DNA of 64,000 nt from Lacinutrix venerupis. Its GTDB lineage: Bacteria; Bacteroidota; Bacteroidia; Flavobacteriales; Flavobacteriaceae. The DNA is taken from the NCBI RefSeq assembly GCF_003663945.1, contig NZ_RCCH01000004.1:288832-352831 (forward strand), in the 5' to 3' direction. This document shows positions 34,573 through 43,483 of the stretch, piece after piece (position 1 is the stretch's first letter; each line of letters begins with the position of its first letter). The notes beneath the pieces were generated by a model. That model was not told the DNA's origin. It searched no databases and saw only the letters and a list, made by a program, of their open reading frames with translations. A program made the position numbers and the translations under genes.

Positions 34573-35694
34573 CTAAGAAAACATATCCTTTACCTTCTCA
34601 AAAAATGACTTATCACTATGTTCTGGCTTAGGTGTAAAATGTTCATCTTCCTTCATTTTTTCAAAAAACGTTTTCTGTTCTTTGCTTAATGTTTTTGGTG
34701 TCCATACATTAACGTGTACTAACAAGTCTCCTTTACCATAACCGTTAATACTAGGAATACCTTTTCCTCTTAAACGTAAAATTTTACCAGACTGTAAACC
34801 TGCTTCAATCTTAATTCTTACTTTGCCTGTTACGGTATCAATTTCTTTTGAAGCTCCTAAAATAGCATCCGGCAAGCTTACATATAAATCGTAATGTAAA
34901 TTATCACCTTCACGTTGTAGTGTTTCATGCTCTTGCTCTTGTATTGCTACTAATAAATCTCCTGCAATTCCATTTCCTGGAGCATCGTTTCCTTTTCCAG
35001 AAACTTTTAATTGCATACCATCTACAACTCCTGCTGGAATTTTTACAGAAATAGTTTCTTCTTTTACAATTAGACCTTGAGCATCTGCTCCTGCTGGTTT
35101 TTTATCTATAATTTGTCCAGCTCCTCCACAGGTTGTACAAGGACTTGCTGTTTGCATACGTCCTAAAATGGTGTTTGTTACTCTTGTTACTTGCCCAGAT
35201 CCATTACAAGTTCCACAAGTTTTATATGTTGTACCTTCGGCTTGAACTTTACGCTTTACTTTTATTTTTTTCTCAACACCATTAGCTATTTCTTCTAATG
35301 TGAGTCTTACTCGAATACGTAAATTACTTCCTTTGACACGACGTTGTTGACCGCCACCAAAGCCACCTCCAAAGCCAGAGAAACCTCCTCCGCCTCCAAA
35401 AATATCTCCAAACTGACTGAATATGTCGTCCATATTCATACCTCCGCCGCCGCCAAAGCCACCGCCGCCTTCGAATGCTTGATGACCAAATTGGTCGTAA
35501 CGCGCCTTTTTATTTTCGTCACTTAAAACTTCGTAAGCTTCTGCTGCTTCTTTAAACTTTGCTTCTGCTGTAGAATCATCAGGGTTTTTATCTGGGTGAA
35601 ACTCAATAGCTTTTTTTCTATAAGCTTTCTTAATTTCTGCAGCTGTAGCGTTTTTGCTAATGCCTAATGTTTGATAATAATCTGCTTTTGCCAT
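34573..35694 (-). CDS. dnaJ: Chaperone DnaJ with a two-motif zinc finger
   Basis: The 373-residue Hsp40 co-chaperone stimulates DnaK. It has a J domain (1-70, HPD at 33-35), a Gly/Phe-rich linker (75-116), a cysteine region and two C-terminal substrate-binding domains. Only two CxxCxGxG repeats remain (C160/C163 and C186/C189) of the usual four. Motifs 1 and 4, which form zinc site I, are missing, while motifs 2 and 3 (zinc site II) are kept. This pattern is, I believe, normal in Bacteroidota. It is cotranscribed with grpE 137 bases upstream, where no separate promoter is obvious. Confidence 0.94.
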   Translation of the reverse strand: MAKADYYQTLGISKNATAAEIKKAYRKKAIEFHPDKNPDDSTAEAKFKEAAEAYEVLSDENKKARYDQFGHQAFEGGGGFGGGGGMNMDDIFSQFGDIFGGGGGFSGFGGGFGGGQQRRVKGSNLRIRVRLTLEEIANGVEKKIKVKRKVQAEGTTYKTCGTCNGSGQVTRVTNTILGRMQTASPCTTCGGAGQIIDKKPAGADAQGLIVKEETISVKIPAGVVDGMQLKVSGKGNDAPGNGIAGDLLVAIQEQEHETLQREGDNLHYDLYVSLPDAILGASKEIDTVTGKVRIKIEAGLQSGKILRLRGKGIPSINGYGKGDLLVHVNVWTPKTLSKEQKTFFEKMKEDEHFTPKPEHSDKSFFEKVKDMFS

Positions 35695-35831
35695 ACTTCC
35701 TTCTAGTTTTCAGTTTTAAATTTCAGCTTTTTTATAAACTGTCCTTATTTTTTTTCTGAATACTTATTAATTGTGATTTCTCTATACTTTTTCAGTAAAT
35801 AAATTACTGGTAAATGTACGTTGAATAATTT

Positions 35832-36374
35832 TTATTGTCCAATAACTACTTTAGGGAAACGAATTACAGTTTCTCCAAGCAAGTAACCTTTTTCAACAAC
35901 ATCTATAATTTTTCCTTTTAAATCTTCACTTGGTGCAGGAACTTGTGTAATTGCTTGATGAATTTCAGAATCGAAAACATCGCCATTTTTCACTTCCATT
36001 GCTGCTAAACCTTTTTGATTTAATGTTGTTAAAAGTTTTTGATAAATCAATACTACTCCTTTTCTTAACTCCTCGGCCTCTTTATCATCTTCTATATGCA
36101 TTAAAGCACGCTCGAAATCGTCTAAAACTGGTAACATTGACACCATGACATCTTTACTTGCTGTTTTAAATAGCTCTATACGTTCTTTAGATGTCCTTTT
36201 TTTATAATTCTCGAATTCTGCAAACAGCCTTAAAAACTTATCTTTTTCTTGACCAAGTTCTTCTTTTAACTTATCTTCTACAGATAACTCTTCTACCTCA
36301 GCAGTTTCTTGAGTTGTTGTATCTTCTATTTGCTCTTCAATTATATCTTCTTTTGTTTCTTTTGCTTTACTCAT
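35832..36374 (-). CDS. grpE: Nucleotide exchange factor GrpE
   Basis: The 180-residue protein releases ADP from DnaK. A glutamate-rich N-terminal third (about 1-40) is followed by the long dimer helix EKDKFLRLFAEFENYKKRTSKE. The C-terminal beta domain has GDVFDSEIHQAIT and VVEKGYLLGETVIRFPKVVIG. It heads the grpE-dnaJ transcript, with a promoter that resembles the htpG promoter in three separate words at identical spacing. Confidence 0.95.
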   Translation of the reverse strand: MSKAKETKEDIIEEQIEDTTTQETAEVEELSVEDKLKEELGQEKDKFLRLFAEFENYKKRTSKERIELFKTASKDVMVSMLPVLDDFERALMHIEDDKEAEELRKGVVLIYQKLLTTLNQKGLAAMEVKNGDVFDSEIHQAITQVPAPSEDLKGKIIDVVEKGYLLGETVIRFPKVVIGQ

Positions 36375-36407
36375 TTCCGTATTTATTTTTAATACCTTTT
36401 AAGATTG

Positions 36408-36447
36408 GCAAAAGTACTGCCATTATTATAAAAATGTCAAAATGTCA
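36408..36447 (-). promoter_or_regulatory. grpE-dnaJ promoter region, sigma-54-like and heat-shock-like words
   Basis: On the minus strand TGACATTTTGACA (36447-36435) is followed after 12 bases by TGGCAG-TACTT-TTGC (36422-36408), an almost perfect -24/-12 element with start near 36396. The same bases also contain TACTTTTG, a housekeeping -7 box, with TTG 21 bases before it. Both readings must be kept open. Confidence 0.55.
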
Positions 36448-36539
36448 CAATATTTTTTTTTCATTATTAAACAAATTGGCACCAAAATATTTTTATGAAA
36501 AAATTAAGTATTTTCCATGGGATGTTTTATACTTTTGTT

Positions 36540-36547
36540 ACTTAACC
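36540..36547 (+). promoter_or_regulatory. -7 box of the YceI lipoprotein
   Basis: TACTTTTG lies 18 bases before the start codon. Confidence 0.45.
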
Positions 36548-36565
36548 ATTAACAAACAAATAAAA

Positions 36566-37201
36566 ATGAAAAAACAAGTATTAAATATTTTTACAGTATT
36601 AGCTTTAGGTCTTACAGTTATTGGGTGCAAAAGCGAGAAAAAAACAGAAACATCTGAAGCTAGAGAAGTAGTAGAAGTTGCCGTAGAAGCTAAATATAAA
36701 GCCATTCCAGAAGAATCTATGGTTATGTGGGAGGCTAATAAAATTGTTGGAGGACATACTGGAACAATTAACGTATCAAACGGTGTTGCAACAACAAAAG
36801 GAGACCAACTAGTTGGTGGAAACTTTATTTTTGCTATTAATTCTCTTGCATGTACAGACATTGAAGACGAAGGAAAAAATGCTAACTTAATTAAACACTT
36901 AAAAAGTGCAGATTTTTTTGAAGCAGAAACTCACCCAAACGCTTCATTCGAAATTACTAGTGTTGAAGGAAATAACGTAAGTGGAAACTTAATGTTAAAA
37001 GGTATTAAAAAGAATATTACTGTTCCTGTAAATGTTGTTACAACTGAAGATATGATGACAATTACAAGTGATGAATTTACTATTGATAGAACAGAATTTA
37101 ACATTAAATATAACTCTGGAAAATTTGCTGAAAATTTAGGAGACAAAATGATTAATGATAACGTTAAATTAAAAATTTCTATTAAAGCTAAAAAAGCTTA
37201 A
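36566..37201 (+). CDS. YceI-family lipoprotein
   Basis: The 211-residue protein begins with a lipoprotein signal ending LGLTVIGC, with lipidated C21, and then a short Glu/Lys-rich tether. A YceI-like lipocalin barrel covers about 45-211 (SMVMWEANKIVGGHTGTINVSNG, then GNLMLKGIKKNITVPVNV). YceI proteins bind polyisoprenoids. The frame stays open far upstream into the grpE region, but the lipobox, promoter and Shine-free A-rich leader fix the start at 36566. Confidence 0.9.
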   Translation: MKKQVLNIFTVLALGLTVIGCKSEKKTETSEAREVVEVAVEAKYKAIPEESMVMWEANKIVGGHTGTINVSNGVATTKGDQLVGGNFIFAINSLACTDIEDEGKNANLIKHLKSADFFEAETHPNASFEITSVEGNNVSGNLMLKGIKKNITVPVNVVTTEDMMTITSDEFTIDRTEFNIKYNSGKFAENLGDKMINDNVKLKISIKAKKA

Positions 37202-37220
37202 AAAAATTAAAGATATATTA

Positions 37221-37255
37221 AAAAGCCACATCTATACAGATGTGGCTTTTTTTTT
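37221..37255 (+). terminator. Terminator after the YceI gene
   Basis: AAAAGCCACATCT and AGATGTGGCTTTT form a 13-bp stem with a long T run. Confidence 0.85.
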
Positions 37256-37344
37256 AAAACTTTACAATTCCATTAACACTCTCTTTCTTTTCTATATCTA
37301 AAAAAAAAGTAACTTGTAGGCTTCTATACAATTAAGCACTTATT

Positions 37345-39183
37345 ATGACTTTAAAAAACAATATTTTAGGTTTATTTTCAATTTTATTTTTTACAGTATC
37401 TATTGGTTTTTCCCAAGATAAAACTGTTCCTGTTTTTGAAAACGGAGAAGCTCAACCTGTTCAAGGATTTACTAATTCTAATGATTGGATAAGACATGAT
37501 CTTTGGGTAGAAACCACTTTTGATACAGATAAAGATGGTAAACCAGACCGCATGCATGTTGCAGTTACACGACCTAAACAAACAGAAACCGAAGATTTAA
37601 AGCTACCAATTATATATGTTACTAGCCCGTATTTTGCAGGAGTTGCAGATGACCTTCCTGGTGTTATGTGGGATGTACAACACGAACTTGGTGAAATTGG
37701 AAAAGAACGTGTACATCCAGAAGTAAAACGTCGTGGAAAACGACCAATTATTTCTAACTCACATATTAGAAAATGGGTGCCACGAGGCTATATTGTTGTA
37801 CATTCATCATCTCCAGGAACAGGATTAAGTGATGGTGCTCCAACTATTGGCGGTCCTAACGAAGCACTAGCTCCAAAAGCAGTTATCGACTGGTTATGTG
37901 GAAGAGCAAAAGGTTATACAGAAAGAAATGGTAATGAAGAAGTAAAAGCATTTTGGTCTACAGGAAAAGTAGGCATGACTGGAACATCTTATAACGGAAC
38001 TTTACCATTAGCAGCAGCTACAACAGGCGTTAAAGGTTTAGAAGCTATAATTCCTATTGCACCAAACACTTCCTCTTATCATTATTATAGATCTAACGGT
38101 TTAGTACGTTCTCCTGGAGGTTATTTAGGTGAAGATATAGATGTTCTTTACGATTTTGTTCATAGTGGAGATGAGGAAAAACGTGCAGGAAATAATAAAC
38201 GAATAAGAGATACTGAAATGAAAAACGGTATAGACAGGCAAACAGGAGATTTAAACGATTTTTGGGATAACCGAGATTATTTAAACCAAATGGCTCCTAT
38301 GAAAGCTGCCTTATTAATGTCTCATGGCTTTAACGATTGGAATGTAATGCCAGAGCATAGTAATAGAATATACCAAAAAGCAAAAGAAATGGGTTTACCT
38401 ACTCAATTATATTATCATCAAAATGGTCACGGTGGACCACCTCCAATGACTATGATGAATCGTTGGTTTACACATTATTTACACGGTATTGACAATGGAG
38501 TTGAAAACGACAAGCAAGTTTGGATTGTTAGAGAAAATGATAAAATGGACCAACCAACAGCTTATGATGCTTATCCAAATCCTGATGCAGAAGATGTTAC
38601 ATTGTATTTAAATAAAGGAGGAAACACCTCTGGAACACTAACTACAAAGCAAAACAAAAAACAGAAAACTGAAACGCTAGTAGACGATTTTAATATTTCT
38701 GCTAAAGAACATGCACAAACAACAAACTCTAAAAACAGATTATTATATACTACACCAAAGCTAAAAACACCACTTCATATTTCTGGTGAAAGTAAGATTA
38801 CAGTAAGCTTATCTAGTAGTAAAGCTGCTGCAAATTTATCTATTGCTTTAGTGTCTTTACCTTATACAGATGATGCAAAAGTAATAACAGATAATATTAT
38901 TACAAGAGGTTGGGCAGACCCACAAAACCATAAGTCTTTAAGAGAAAGCGAACCTTTACAACCTGGGAAATTTTATGAGGTTTCATTTAACCTACAACCA
39001 GACGATCAAATTATTCGTGCAGGACAACAAATTGGATTAATTATTTTTTCTAGTGATAAAGAATTTACATTACATCCAAAACCAGGAACTAAATTAACTA
39101 TAGATCTAGATAAAACGCGTTTAACCTTGCCTGTTGTTGGTGGAGAAAAGGCGTTAGAAACAGCGATAAATACAAGTAACTAA
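37345..39183 (+). CDS. Secreted X-Pro dipeptidyl-peptidase (CocE/NonD, S15-type)
   Basis: The 612-residue protein has a signal peptide (about 1-23), an alpha/beta-hydrolase core and a C-terminal jelly-roll (about 390-600). The triad is S215 (MTGTSYNG), D331 (SHGFNDWNV) and H362 (NGHGG), as in the S15/CocE group. These cut Xaa-Pro from peptides or hydrolyse esters; the RHDLWVETTFDTDKDGKPDR opening is closest to the X-Pro peptidase branch. The gene after it starts 12 bases after the stop. Confidence 0.87.
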   Translation: MTLKNNILGLFSILFFTVSIGFSQDKTVPVFENGEAQPVQGFTNSNDWIRHDLWVETTFDTDKDGKPDRMHVAVTRPKQTETEDLKLPIIYVTSPYFAGVADDLPGVMWDVQHELGEIGKERVHPEVKRRGKRPIISNSHIRKWVPRGYIVVHSSSPGTGLSDGAPTIGGPNEALAPKAVIDWLCGRAKGYTERNGNEEVKAFWSTGKVGMTGTSYNGTLPLAAATTGVKGLEAIIPIAPNTSSYHYYRSNGLVRSPGGYLGEDIDVLYDFVHSGDEEKRAGNNKRIRDTEMKNGIDRQTGDLNDFWDNRDYLNQMAPMKAALLMSHGFNDWNVMPEHSNRIYQKAKEMGLPTQLYYHQNGHGGPPPMTMMNRWFTHYLHGIDNGVENDKQVWIVRENDKMDQPTAYDAYPNPDAEDVTLYLNKGGNTSGTLTTKQNKKQKTETLVDDFNISAKEHAQTTNSKNRLLYTTPKLKTPLHISGESKITVSLSSSKAAANLSIALVSLPYTDDAKVITDNIITRGWADPQNHKSLRESEPLQPGKFYEVSFNLQPDDQIIRAGQQIGLIIFSSDKEFTLHPKPGTKLTIDLDKTRLTLPVVGGEKALETAINTSN

Positions 39184-39195
39184 AAATTGATAATC

Positions 39196-39555
39196 ATGAG
39201 TAATCAACTAACTATAAACACGATTACTTTAGACAAATCCAAACTAATTGACTTAATAAATAACAAAAAGCAGTTAGAAGCGATAAAATATATAAAAGAA
39301 GAAACAGGATTAGGTCTAAAAGACTGTAAAGACATAGTTGATAATTTATATGAAAATCCAGACTATTATGGTGGAGCAGAAAACACAATAATAGAGCCTA
39401 CAATAAAGAAAAGAAATACTATTGTTAAAAATAATGATCGTGACTACAAAGGAGGACATATCATCCAAGATAAACCGAACGACATTAAAAAAACAATGCT
39501 TTTTATAGGTGTTTTAATAATAAGTATTGTGGTTTATTTTTTGTTTAAATCATAA
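39196..39555 (+). CDS. Ribosomal L7/L12 C-terminal-like membrane-anchored protein
   Basis: The 119-residue protein has an L7/L12 C-terminal-like fold in its first 55 residues (KQLEAIKYIKEETGLGLKDCKDIVDNLYENP), a charged linker, and one C-terminal membrane helix (about 98-118). This small group appears to tether an L12-like module to the membrane; its role is unknown. I start at the ATG 39196 rather than the TTG at 39187. It is probably cotranscribed with the peptidase. Confidence 0.75.
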   Translation: MSNQLTINTITLDKSKLIDLINNKKQLEAIKYIKEETGLGLKDCKDIVDNLYENPDYYGGAENTIIEPTIKKRNTIVKNNDRDYKGGHIIQDKPNDIKKTMLFIGVLIISIVVYFLFKS

Positions 39556-39594
39556 TCAATCTTATATTTATTTTTTAAATAAATTCATAACAGA

Positions 39595-39623
39595 AACCAC
39601 TTCAAGACGAAGTGGTTTTTTTT
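39595..39623 (+). terminator. Terminator
   Basis: AAACCACTTC and GAAGTGGTTT form a 10-bp stem followed by a T run. Confidence 0.8.
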
Positions 39624-39742
39624 GCTTAAAAACCTAAAAAATAAGTAGTTATACTTAATTTAAAATTCAGTATTACTACTCTAAAATACTCTGTATTACC
39701 TTTCTAACTTTACACTATTGTTTAACATTAAAATTTTACATT

Positions 39743-40027
39743 ATGGCTTACACATTTAACATGAAAAACACTTTAAACGAGGATGTAATTATTAGTTGGT
39801 ACGACTGGAATGACGGAAGTCATATTAAATCTGCTGCAAATATTACCATTTCTGCAAACGGAAACGAAACTATAAATGCTAAAGAAAATGTAGTGATACA
39901 GATTAGTGTCTATAAAACAAACAATGATCCGTTATTAGATGGAATTTGGAATAATTTTTATGCAACAAAAAGAAACATGGAAATTGTTCAAAAAGATGGA
40001 GTTACTTCTATTGAATATGATTGTTAA
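39743..40027 (+). CDS. Small hypothetical protein
   Basis: I do not recognise this 94-residue protein. It has no signal peptide or membrane helix. The pattern is short alternating hydrophobic residues (VIISWYDW, NITISAN, VVIQISVYK, MEIVQKDGVTSIEY), suggesting a small beta-sandwich, and it ends in Asp-Cys. It is an independent unit, with terminators 120 bases before its start and 17 bases after its stop. Confidence 0.65.
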   Translation: MAYTFNMKNTLNEDVIISWYDWNDGSHIKSAANITISANGNETINAKENVVIQISVYKTNNDPLLDGIWNNFYATKRNMEIVQKDGVTSIEYDC

Positions 40028-40043
40028 ACCACTCAACAACATT

Positions 40044-40071
40044 AAAAGACCGAAATTAATTTCGGTCTTTT
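40044..40071 (+). terminator. Terminator after the small hypothetical gene
   Basis: AAAAGACCGAAATT is followed by its exact inverted copy AATTTCGGTCTTTT. Confidence 0.8.
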
Positions 40072-40124
40072 AATTATTAGTAGCATCTAGTTGTGAATAG
40101 TACAAAATTGTAATATTTTGAAAC

Positions 40125-40132
40125 TATATTTG
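40125..40132 (+). promoter_or_regulatory. -7 box of dus
   Basis: TATATTTG lies 18 bases before the start codon. Confidence 0.45.
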
Positions 40133-40150
40133 CGCTACATATTACTATAA

Positions 40151-41104
40151 ATGTCAATAACGCTACTTTCTTCTCCTTTACAAGGCTTTACCGATTTTAG
40201 GTTTCGTAATGCTTTTAATCATTATTTTGGTGGTATAGATACATTTTATGCACCTTACATTCGATTAAATGGAAAGTTGAAAATAAAAAATTCTTATCAA
40301 CTAGATTTACAACCAGAAAACAACGTTGGTTTGGAAGTCATACCGCAAGTAATGACAAATGATGCCGATGAGTTTTTATTTGTTATTAAATATGTACAGA
40401 GTTTAGGTTATAAAGAATTAAATTGGAACTTAGGCTGCCCGTATCCTATGGTTACAAAATCCGGAATGGGTTCTGGCTTAATTTGCAATCCAACAAAAAT
40501 TAATGAGATATTAAAAAAGGCACACAACGAAAGTGATATCACAATATCAATGAAAATGAGAATGGGATACGAACATGCCGAAGAAATTTTAGACACCTTC
40601 CCTATTCTAGATAATTATCCGCTTAAAAATATTGCTATTCACGCTCGCATTGGCAAACAATTATATAAAGGCCCAGTAGATTTAGATGCCTTTAAGCGCT
40701 GCATAACAAGCACAAAACACAAACTCTATTACAATGGAGATATTACTAGTGTAGATACTTTTAAAAAGATAGAAACTCGTTTTCCAAGCATCAATCATTT
40801 TATGATTGGTCGCGGATTAATTGCAGATCCATTTTTACCTGCTATGATTAAAAATGACACAACGGAATACCCTAAAAACCGCTGGGAGATTTTTAGCGAA
40901 TTTCACGATACTATTTATCAACAATACGATGAATATTTATCTGGACCAACACCTATTAAAATGAAAATGTTAGGTTTTTGGGAATTCTTTTCTCAATCAT
41001 TTTCAAATCCTCAAAAAACATATAAAGCTATTAAAAAAGCTGGAAATCCAGTTAAATACAAACAAGCGGTTGCTAGTATTTTAAATAATGAAAGTAAACT
41101 ATAG
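40151..41104 (+). CDS. tRNA-dihydrouridine synthase
   Basis: The 317-residue FMN enzyme reduces a uridine of tRNA. The TIM-barrel start SPLQGFTDFRFRNAF, the catalytic cysteine C96 in NWNLGCPYPMVTKSGMGSGL, the flavin/phosphate segments MKMRMGYEHAEE and IAIHARIG, and FMIGRGLIADPFLP are typical of Dus. GCPYPM rather than GCPAP/GCPSP places it in a less studied branch, resembling DusC in length, so the target uridine is not assigned. It is monocistronic with its own -7 box. Confidence 0.88.
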   Translation: MSITLLSSPLQGFTDFRFRNAFNHYFGGIDTFYAPYIRLNGKLKIKNSYQLDLQPENNVGLEVIPQVMTNDADEFLFVIKYVQSLGYKELNWNLGCPYPMVTKSGMGSGLICNPTKINEILKKAHNESDITISMKMRMGYEHAEEILDTFPILDNYPLKNIAIHARIGKQLYKGPVDLDAFKRCITSTKHKLYYNGDITSVDTFKKIETRFPSINHFMIGRGLIADPFLPAMIKNDTTEYPKNRWEIFSEFHDTIYQQYDEYLSGPTPIKMKMLGFWEFFSQSFSNPQKTYKAIKKAGNPVKYKQAVASILNNESKL

Positions 41105-41160
41105 TACTCTTTAAAAATTAAAAAATATTCATCAGCTTAAAAAAGCTTATTGTATACAGT

Positions 41161-41168
41161 TATCTTTG
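41161..41168 (+). promoter_or_regulatory. -7 box of the radical-SAM gene
   Basis: TATCTTTG lies 22 bases before the TTG start codon at 41191, which supports that start. Confidence 0.45.
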
Positions 41169-41190
41169 TTGTATAAATTAATTCAATATT

Positions 41191-43395
41191 TTGAAAGACC
41201 TATTACTTATAACACCTCCTTTTACACAATTAAATACACCTTATCCTGCAACTGCATATTTAAAAGGGTTTTTAAATACAAAAGGTATTTCTTCATTTCA
41301 AATGGATTTAGGAATTGAAGTTATTTTGGAGTTATTTAGTAAAAAAACATTCGAAAAATTATTTGATTTAGCAATTAAAAATAATTCCATTTCCACGGAA
41401 AATGGCCAACGTATTTACTCTTTAAAAGAAGACTATTTACAACCGTTAGATGGTGTAATTCGGTTTTTACAAGGCAAAAACCAAACTTTAGCCAGACAAA
41501 TTTGCACATCTAATTTCTTACCACAAGCCTCTAGATTTAATCAATTAGATGATATGGATTGGGCTTTTGGAGAAATGGGAATGCAAGACAAAGCTAAACA
41601 TTTAGCAACGCTGTATCTTGAAGATTTATCCGATTTTATTATTGAGTGTATAGACCCTAATTTTGGATTTAGTCGCTATGCAGAACGTTTAGGCCAAAGC
41701 GCCAATAATTTTGATAAGCTATATAACAGTCTACAAAGTAAACCAACCTTTATAGACAATATTACTCTTAAAATTTTAGAAGAGAAACTATTAAAAACAA
41801 AACCAAAATTAGTGTGTTTCTCGGTACCATTTCCTGGTAATTTATACAGTGCTTTTAGATGCGCACAATATATTAGAGCCAATTATCCAGAAATAAAAGT
41901 AGCTATGGGAGGAGGTTTCCCTAATACCGAGTTACGTCAAGTAACAGATAAAAGAATATTCGAGTTTTTTAATTTTATAACATTAGATGATGGCGAGCTA
42001 CCAATCGAGTTACTTTATGAAAACGTGTGCAATTCAGAAGTAAAACAAAATCTTTTAAAAAACATATACAAGCGTACATTTCTGCTGGAAAACAACACTG
42101 TCACTTATAAAAACAACACAACAAAACTAGATTATAAGCAATTAGAAATTGGGACTCCAGATTATTCAGATTTGTTATTAGAAGATTATATTTCTGTAAT
42201 AGAAATTGCTAATCCCATGCATAGCCTATGGAGTGATGGCAGATGGAACAAACTAACAATGGCACACGGATGTTATTGGGGAAAATGTACTTTTTGCGAT
42301 ATCTCTTTAGATTATATTAAAATTTACGAACCTATTACAGCTTCCCTTTTAGTTGATAGAATGGAGCAATTAATTGCGCAAACTGGAGAAAACGGATTTC
42401 ATTTTGTAGACGAAGCTGCTCCTCCTGCTTTAATGAAAGCTTTAGCAATTGAGATTTTAAAACGACAGCTAACAGTTACATGGTGGACCAATATTAGATT
42501 CGAAAAAAACTTTACTCAAGATTTATGTTATTTATTAAAAGCCTCTGGTTGCATTGCAGTGTCTGGCGGCTTGGAAGTCGCTTCAGACAGATTATTAAAA
42601 CTTATAGATAAAGGTGTTACTGTAGAGCAAGTAGCACAAGTTACTCGTAATTTTACGCAAGCCAACATTATGGTACACTCTTACTTAATGTATGGCTACC
42701 CAACACAAACTGTACAAGAAACTATTGACAGTTTAGAAATGGTGAGACAGTTGTTTGAATTAGGAATTATTCAATCTGGTTTTTGGCATCAATTTGCATT
42801 AACAGCCCATAGCCCAATTGGACTAAAACCTTCAAATTACGGTATTACACCAAACTATAAAAATATATCATTTGCAAACAATGATATCGATTTTACCGAT
42901 AGCACAGGAATAGACCATAACATGTTTAGTTTCGGTTTAAAAAAATCGTTATTCAATTTTATGCACGGTATTGGCTTTGATATGGACTTGCAAGAATGGT
43001 TTAATTTTAAAATTCCACAAACCACAATTACACCATATTATATTGAAGATTGCCTTAATACCGAAACCATTTTTAGCACAAAACCAACCGCTAAAATTAT
43101 ATGGTTAGGACATTTACCGCTAGTTGAAGAACGTACAAAAACAAAAAAAGGGTTTACAAATGAATTTTTAGATTTAACATTTCATGATAAAACCGAAACA
43201 CTTCAAATTACTTTAAATAAAGCTGAAGGCGAATGGCTTCTTGATACATTAGAAACATTAAAGCCCAAAAACGGAAAACCGCAATCTTTTTCTGCATTAA
43301 AAAAAGATTACGAAAATCAATTTCAAAATTTTGAACTTTTTTGGTTTTCTAAACCGCTTCAAAAACTAAAAGATTTTGGTTTATTGGTTTTATAA
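41191..43395 (+). CDS. B12-binding-domain radical SAM protein
   Basis: The 734-residue protein starts with LLITPPFTQLNTPYPATAYLKGFL, the beginning of a cobalamin-binding-like domain (about 1-290, with VAMGGGFPNTELRQ and the DDGELP turn). A radical-SAM barrel follows at about 350-600. The cluster cysteines are C361, C366 and C369 in GCYWGKCTFCD, a CX4CX2C spacing. GGLEVASDRLLKLIDKGVT is the glycine-rich SAM segment. The B12 domain has no clear DxHxxG, so cobalamin may not be bound. The start codon is TTG. No clustered pathway genes exist, so the reaction is unknown. Confidence 0.85.
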   Translation: MKDLLLITPPFTQLNTPYPATAYLKGFLNTKGISSFQMDLGIEVILELFSKKTFEKLFDLAIKNNSISTENGQRIYSLKEDYLQPLDGVIRFLQGKNQTLARQICTSNFLPQASRFNQLDDMDWAFGEMGMQDKAKHLATLYLEDLSDFIIECIDPNFGFSRYAERLGQSANNFDKLYNSLQSKPTFIDNITLKILEEKLLKTKPKLVCFSVPFPGNLYSAFRCAQYIRANYPEIKVAMGGGFPNTELRQVTDKRIFEFFNFITLDDGELPIELLYENVCNSEVKQNLLKNIYKRTFLLENNTVTYKNNTTKLDYKQLEIGTPDYSDLLLEDYISVIEIANPMHSLWSDGRWNKLTMAHGCYWGKCTFCDISLDYIKIYEPITASLLVDRMEQLIAQTGENGFHFVDEAAPPALMKALAIEILKRQLTVTWWTNIRFEKNFTQDLCYLLKASGCIAVSGGLEVASDRLLKLIDKGVTVEQVAQVTRNFTQANIMVHSYLMYGYPTQTVQETIDSLEMVRQLFELGIIQSGFWHQFALTAHSPIGLKPSNYGITPNYKNISFANNDIDFTDSTGIDHNMFSFGLKKSLFNFMHGIGFDMDLQEWFNFKIPQTTITPYYIEDCLNTETIFSTKPTAKIIWLGHLPLVEERTKTKKGFTNEFLDLTFHDKTETLQITLNKAEGEWLLDTLETLKPKNGKPQSFSALKKDYENQFQNFELFWFSKPLQKLKDFGLLVL

Positions 43396-43458
43396 CGTGT
43401 ATATAAAAGTAAAAAAACGATATCATTGTTACTTATAACATTAAAGTAATAAAAAAAC

Positions 43459-43466
43459 TACCTTTG
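43459..43466 (+). promoter_or_regulatory. -7 box of the DEAD-box helicase
   Basis: TACCTTTG is 18 bases before the start codon and touches the palindrome described next. Confidence 0.45.
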
Positions 43467-43483
43467 CAATAAACATTTATTGC
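43466..43483. promoter_or_regulatory. 18-bp palindrome abutting a start codon
   Basis: GCAATAAA-CA-TTTATTGC is a perfect inverted repeat ending at the base before ATG. It spans the expected transcription start, so it is a DNA operator candidate more than an RNA hairpin. Confidence 0.45.

Noticed and set aside
36191..36565. N-terminal extension of the YceI protein
   Set aside because: The extension is antisense to grpE. The lipobox and a -7 box fix the start at 36566.
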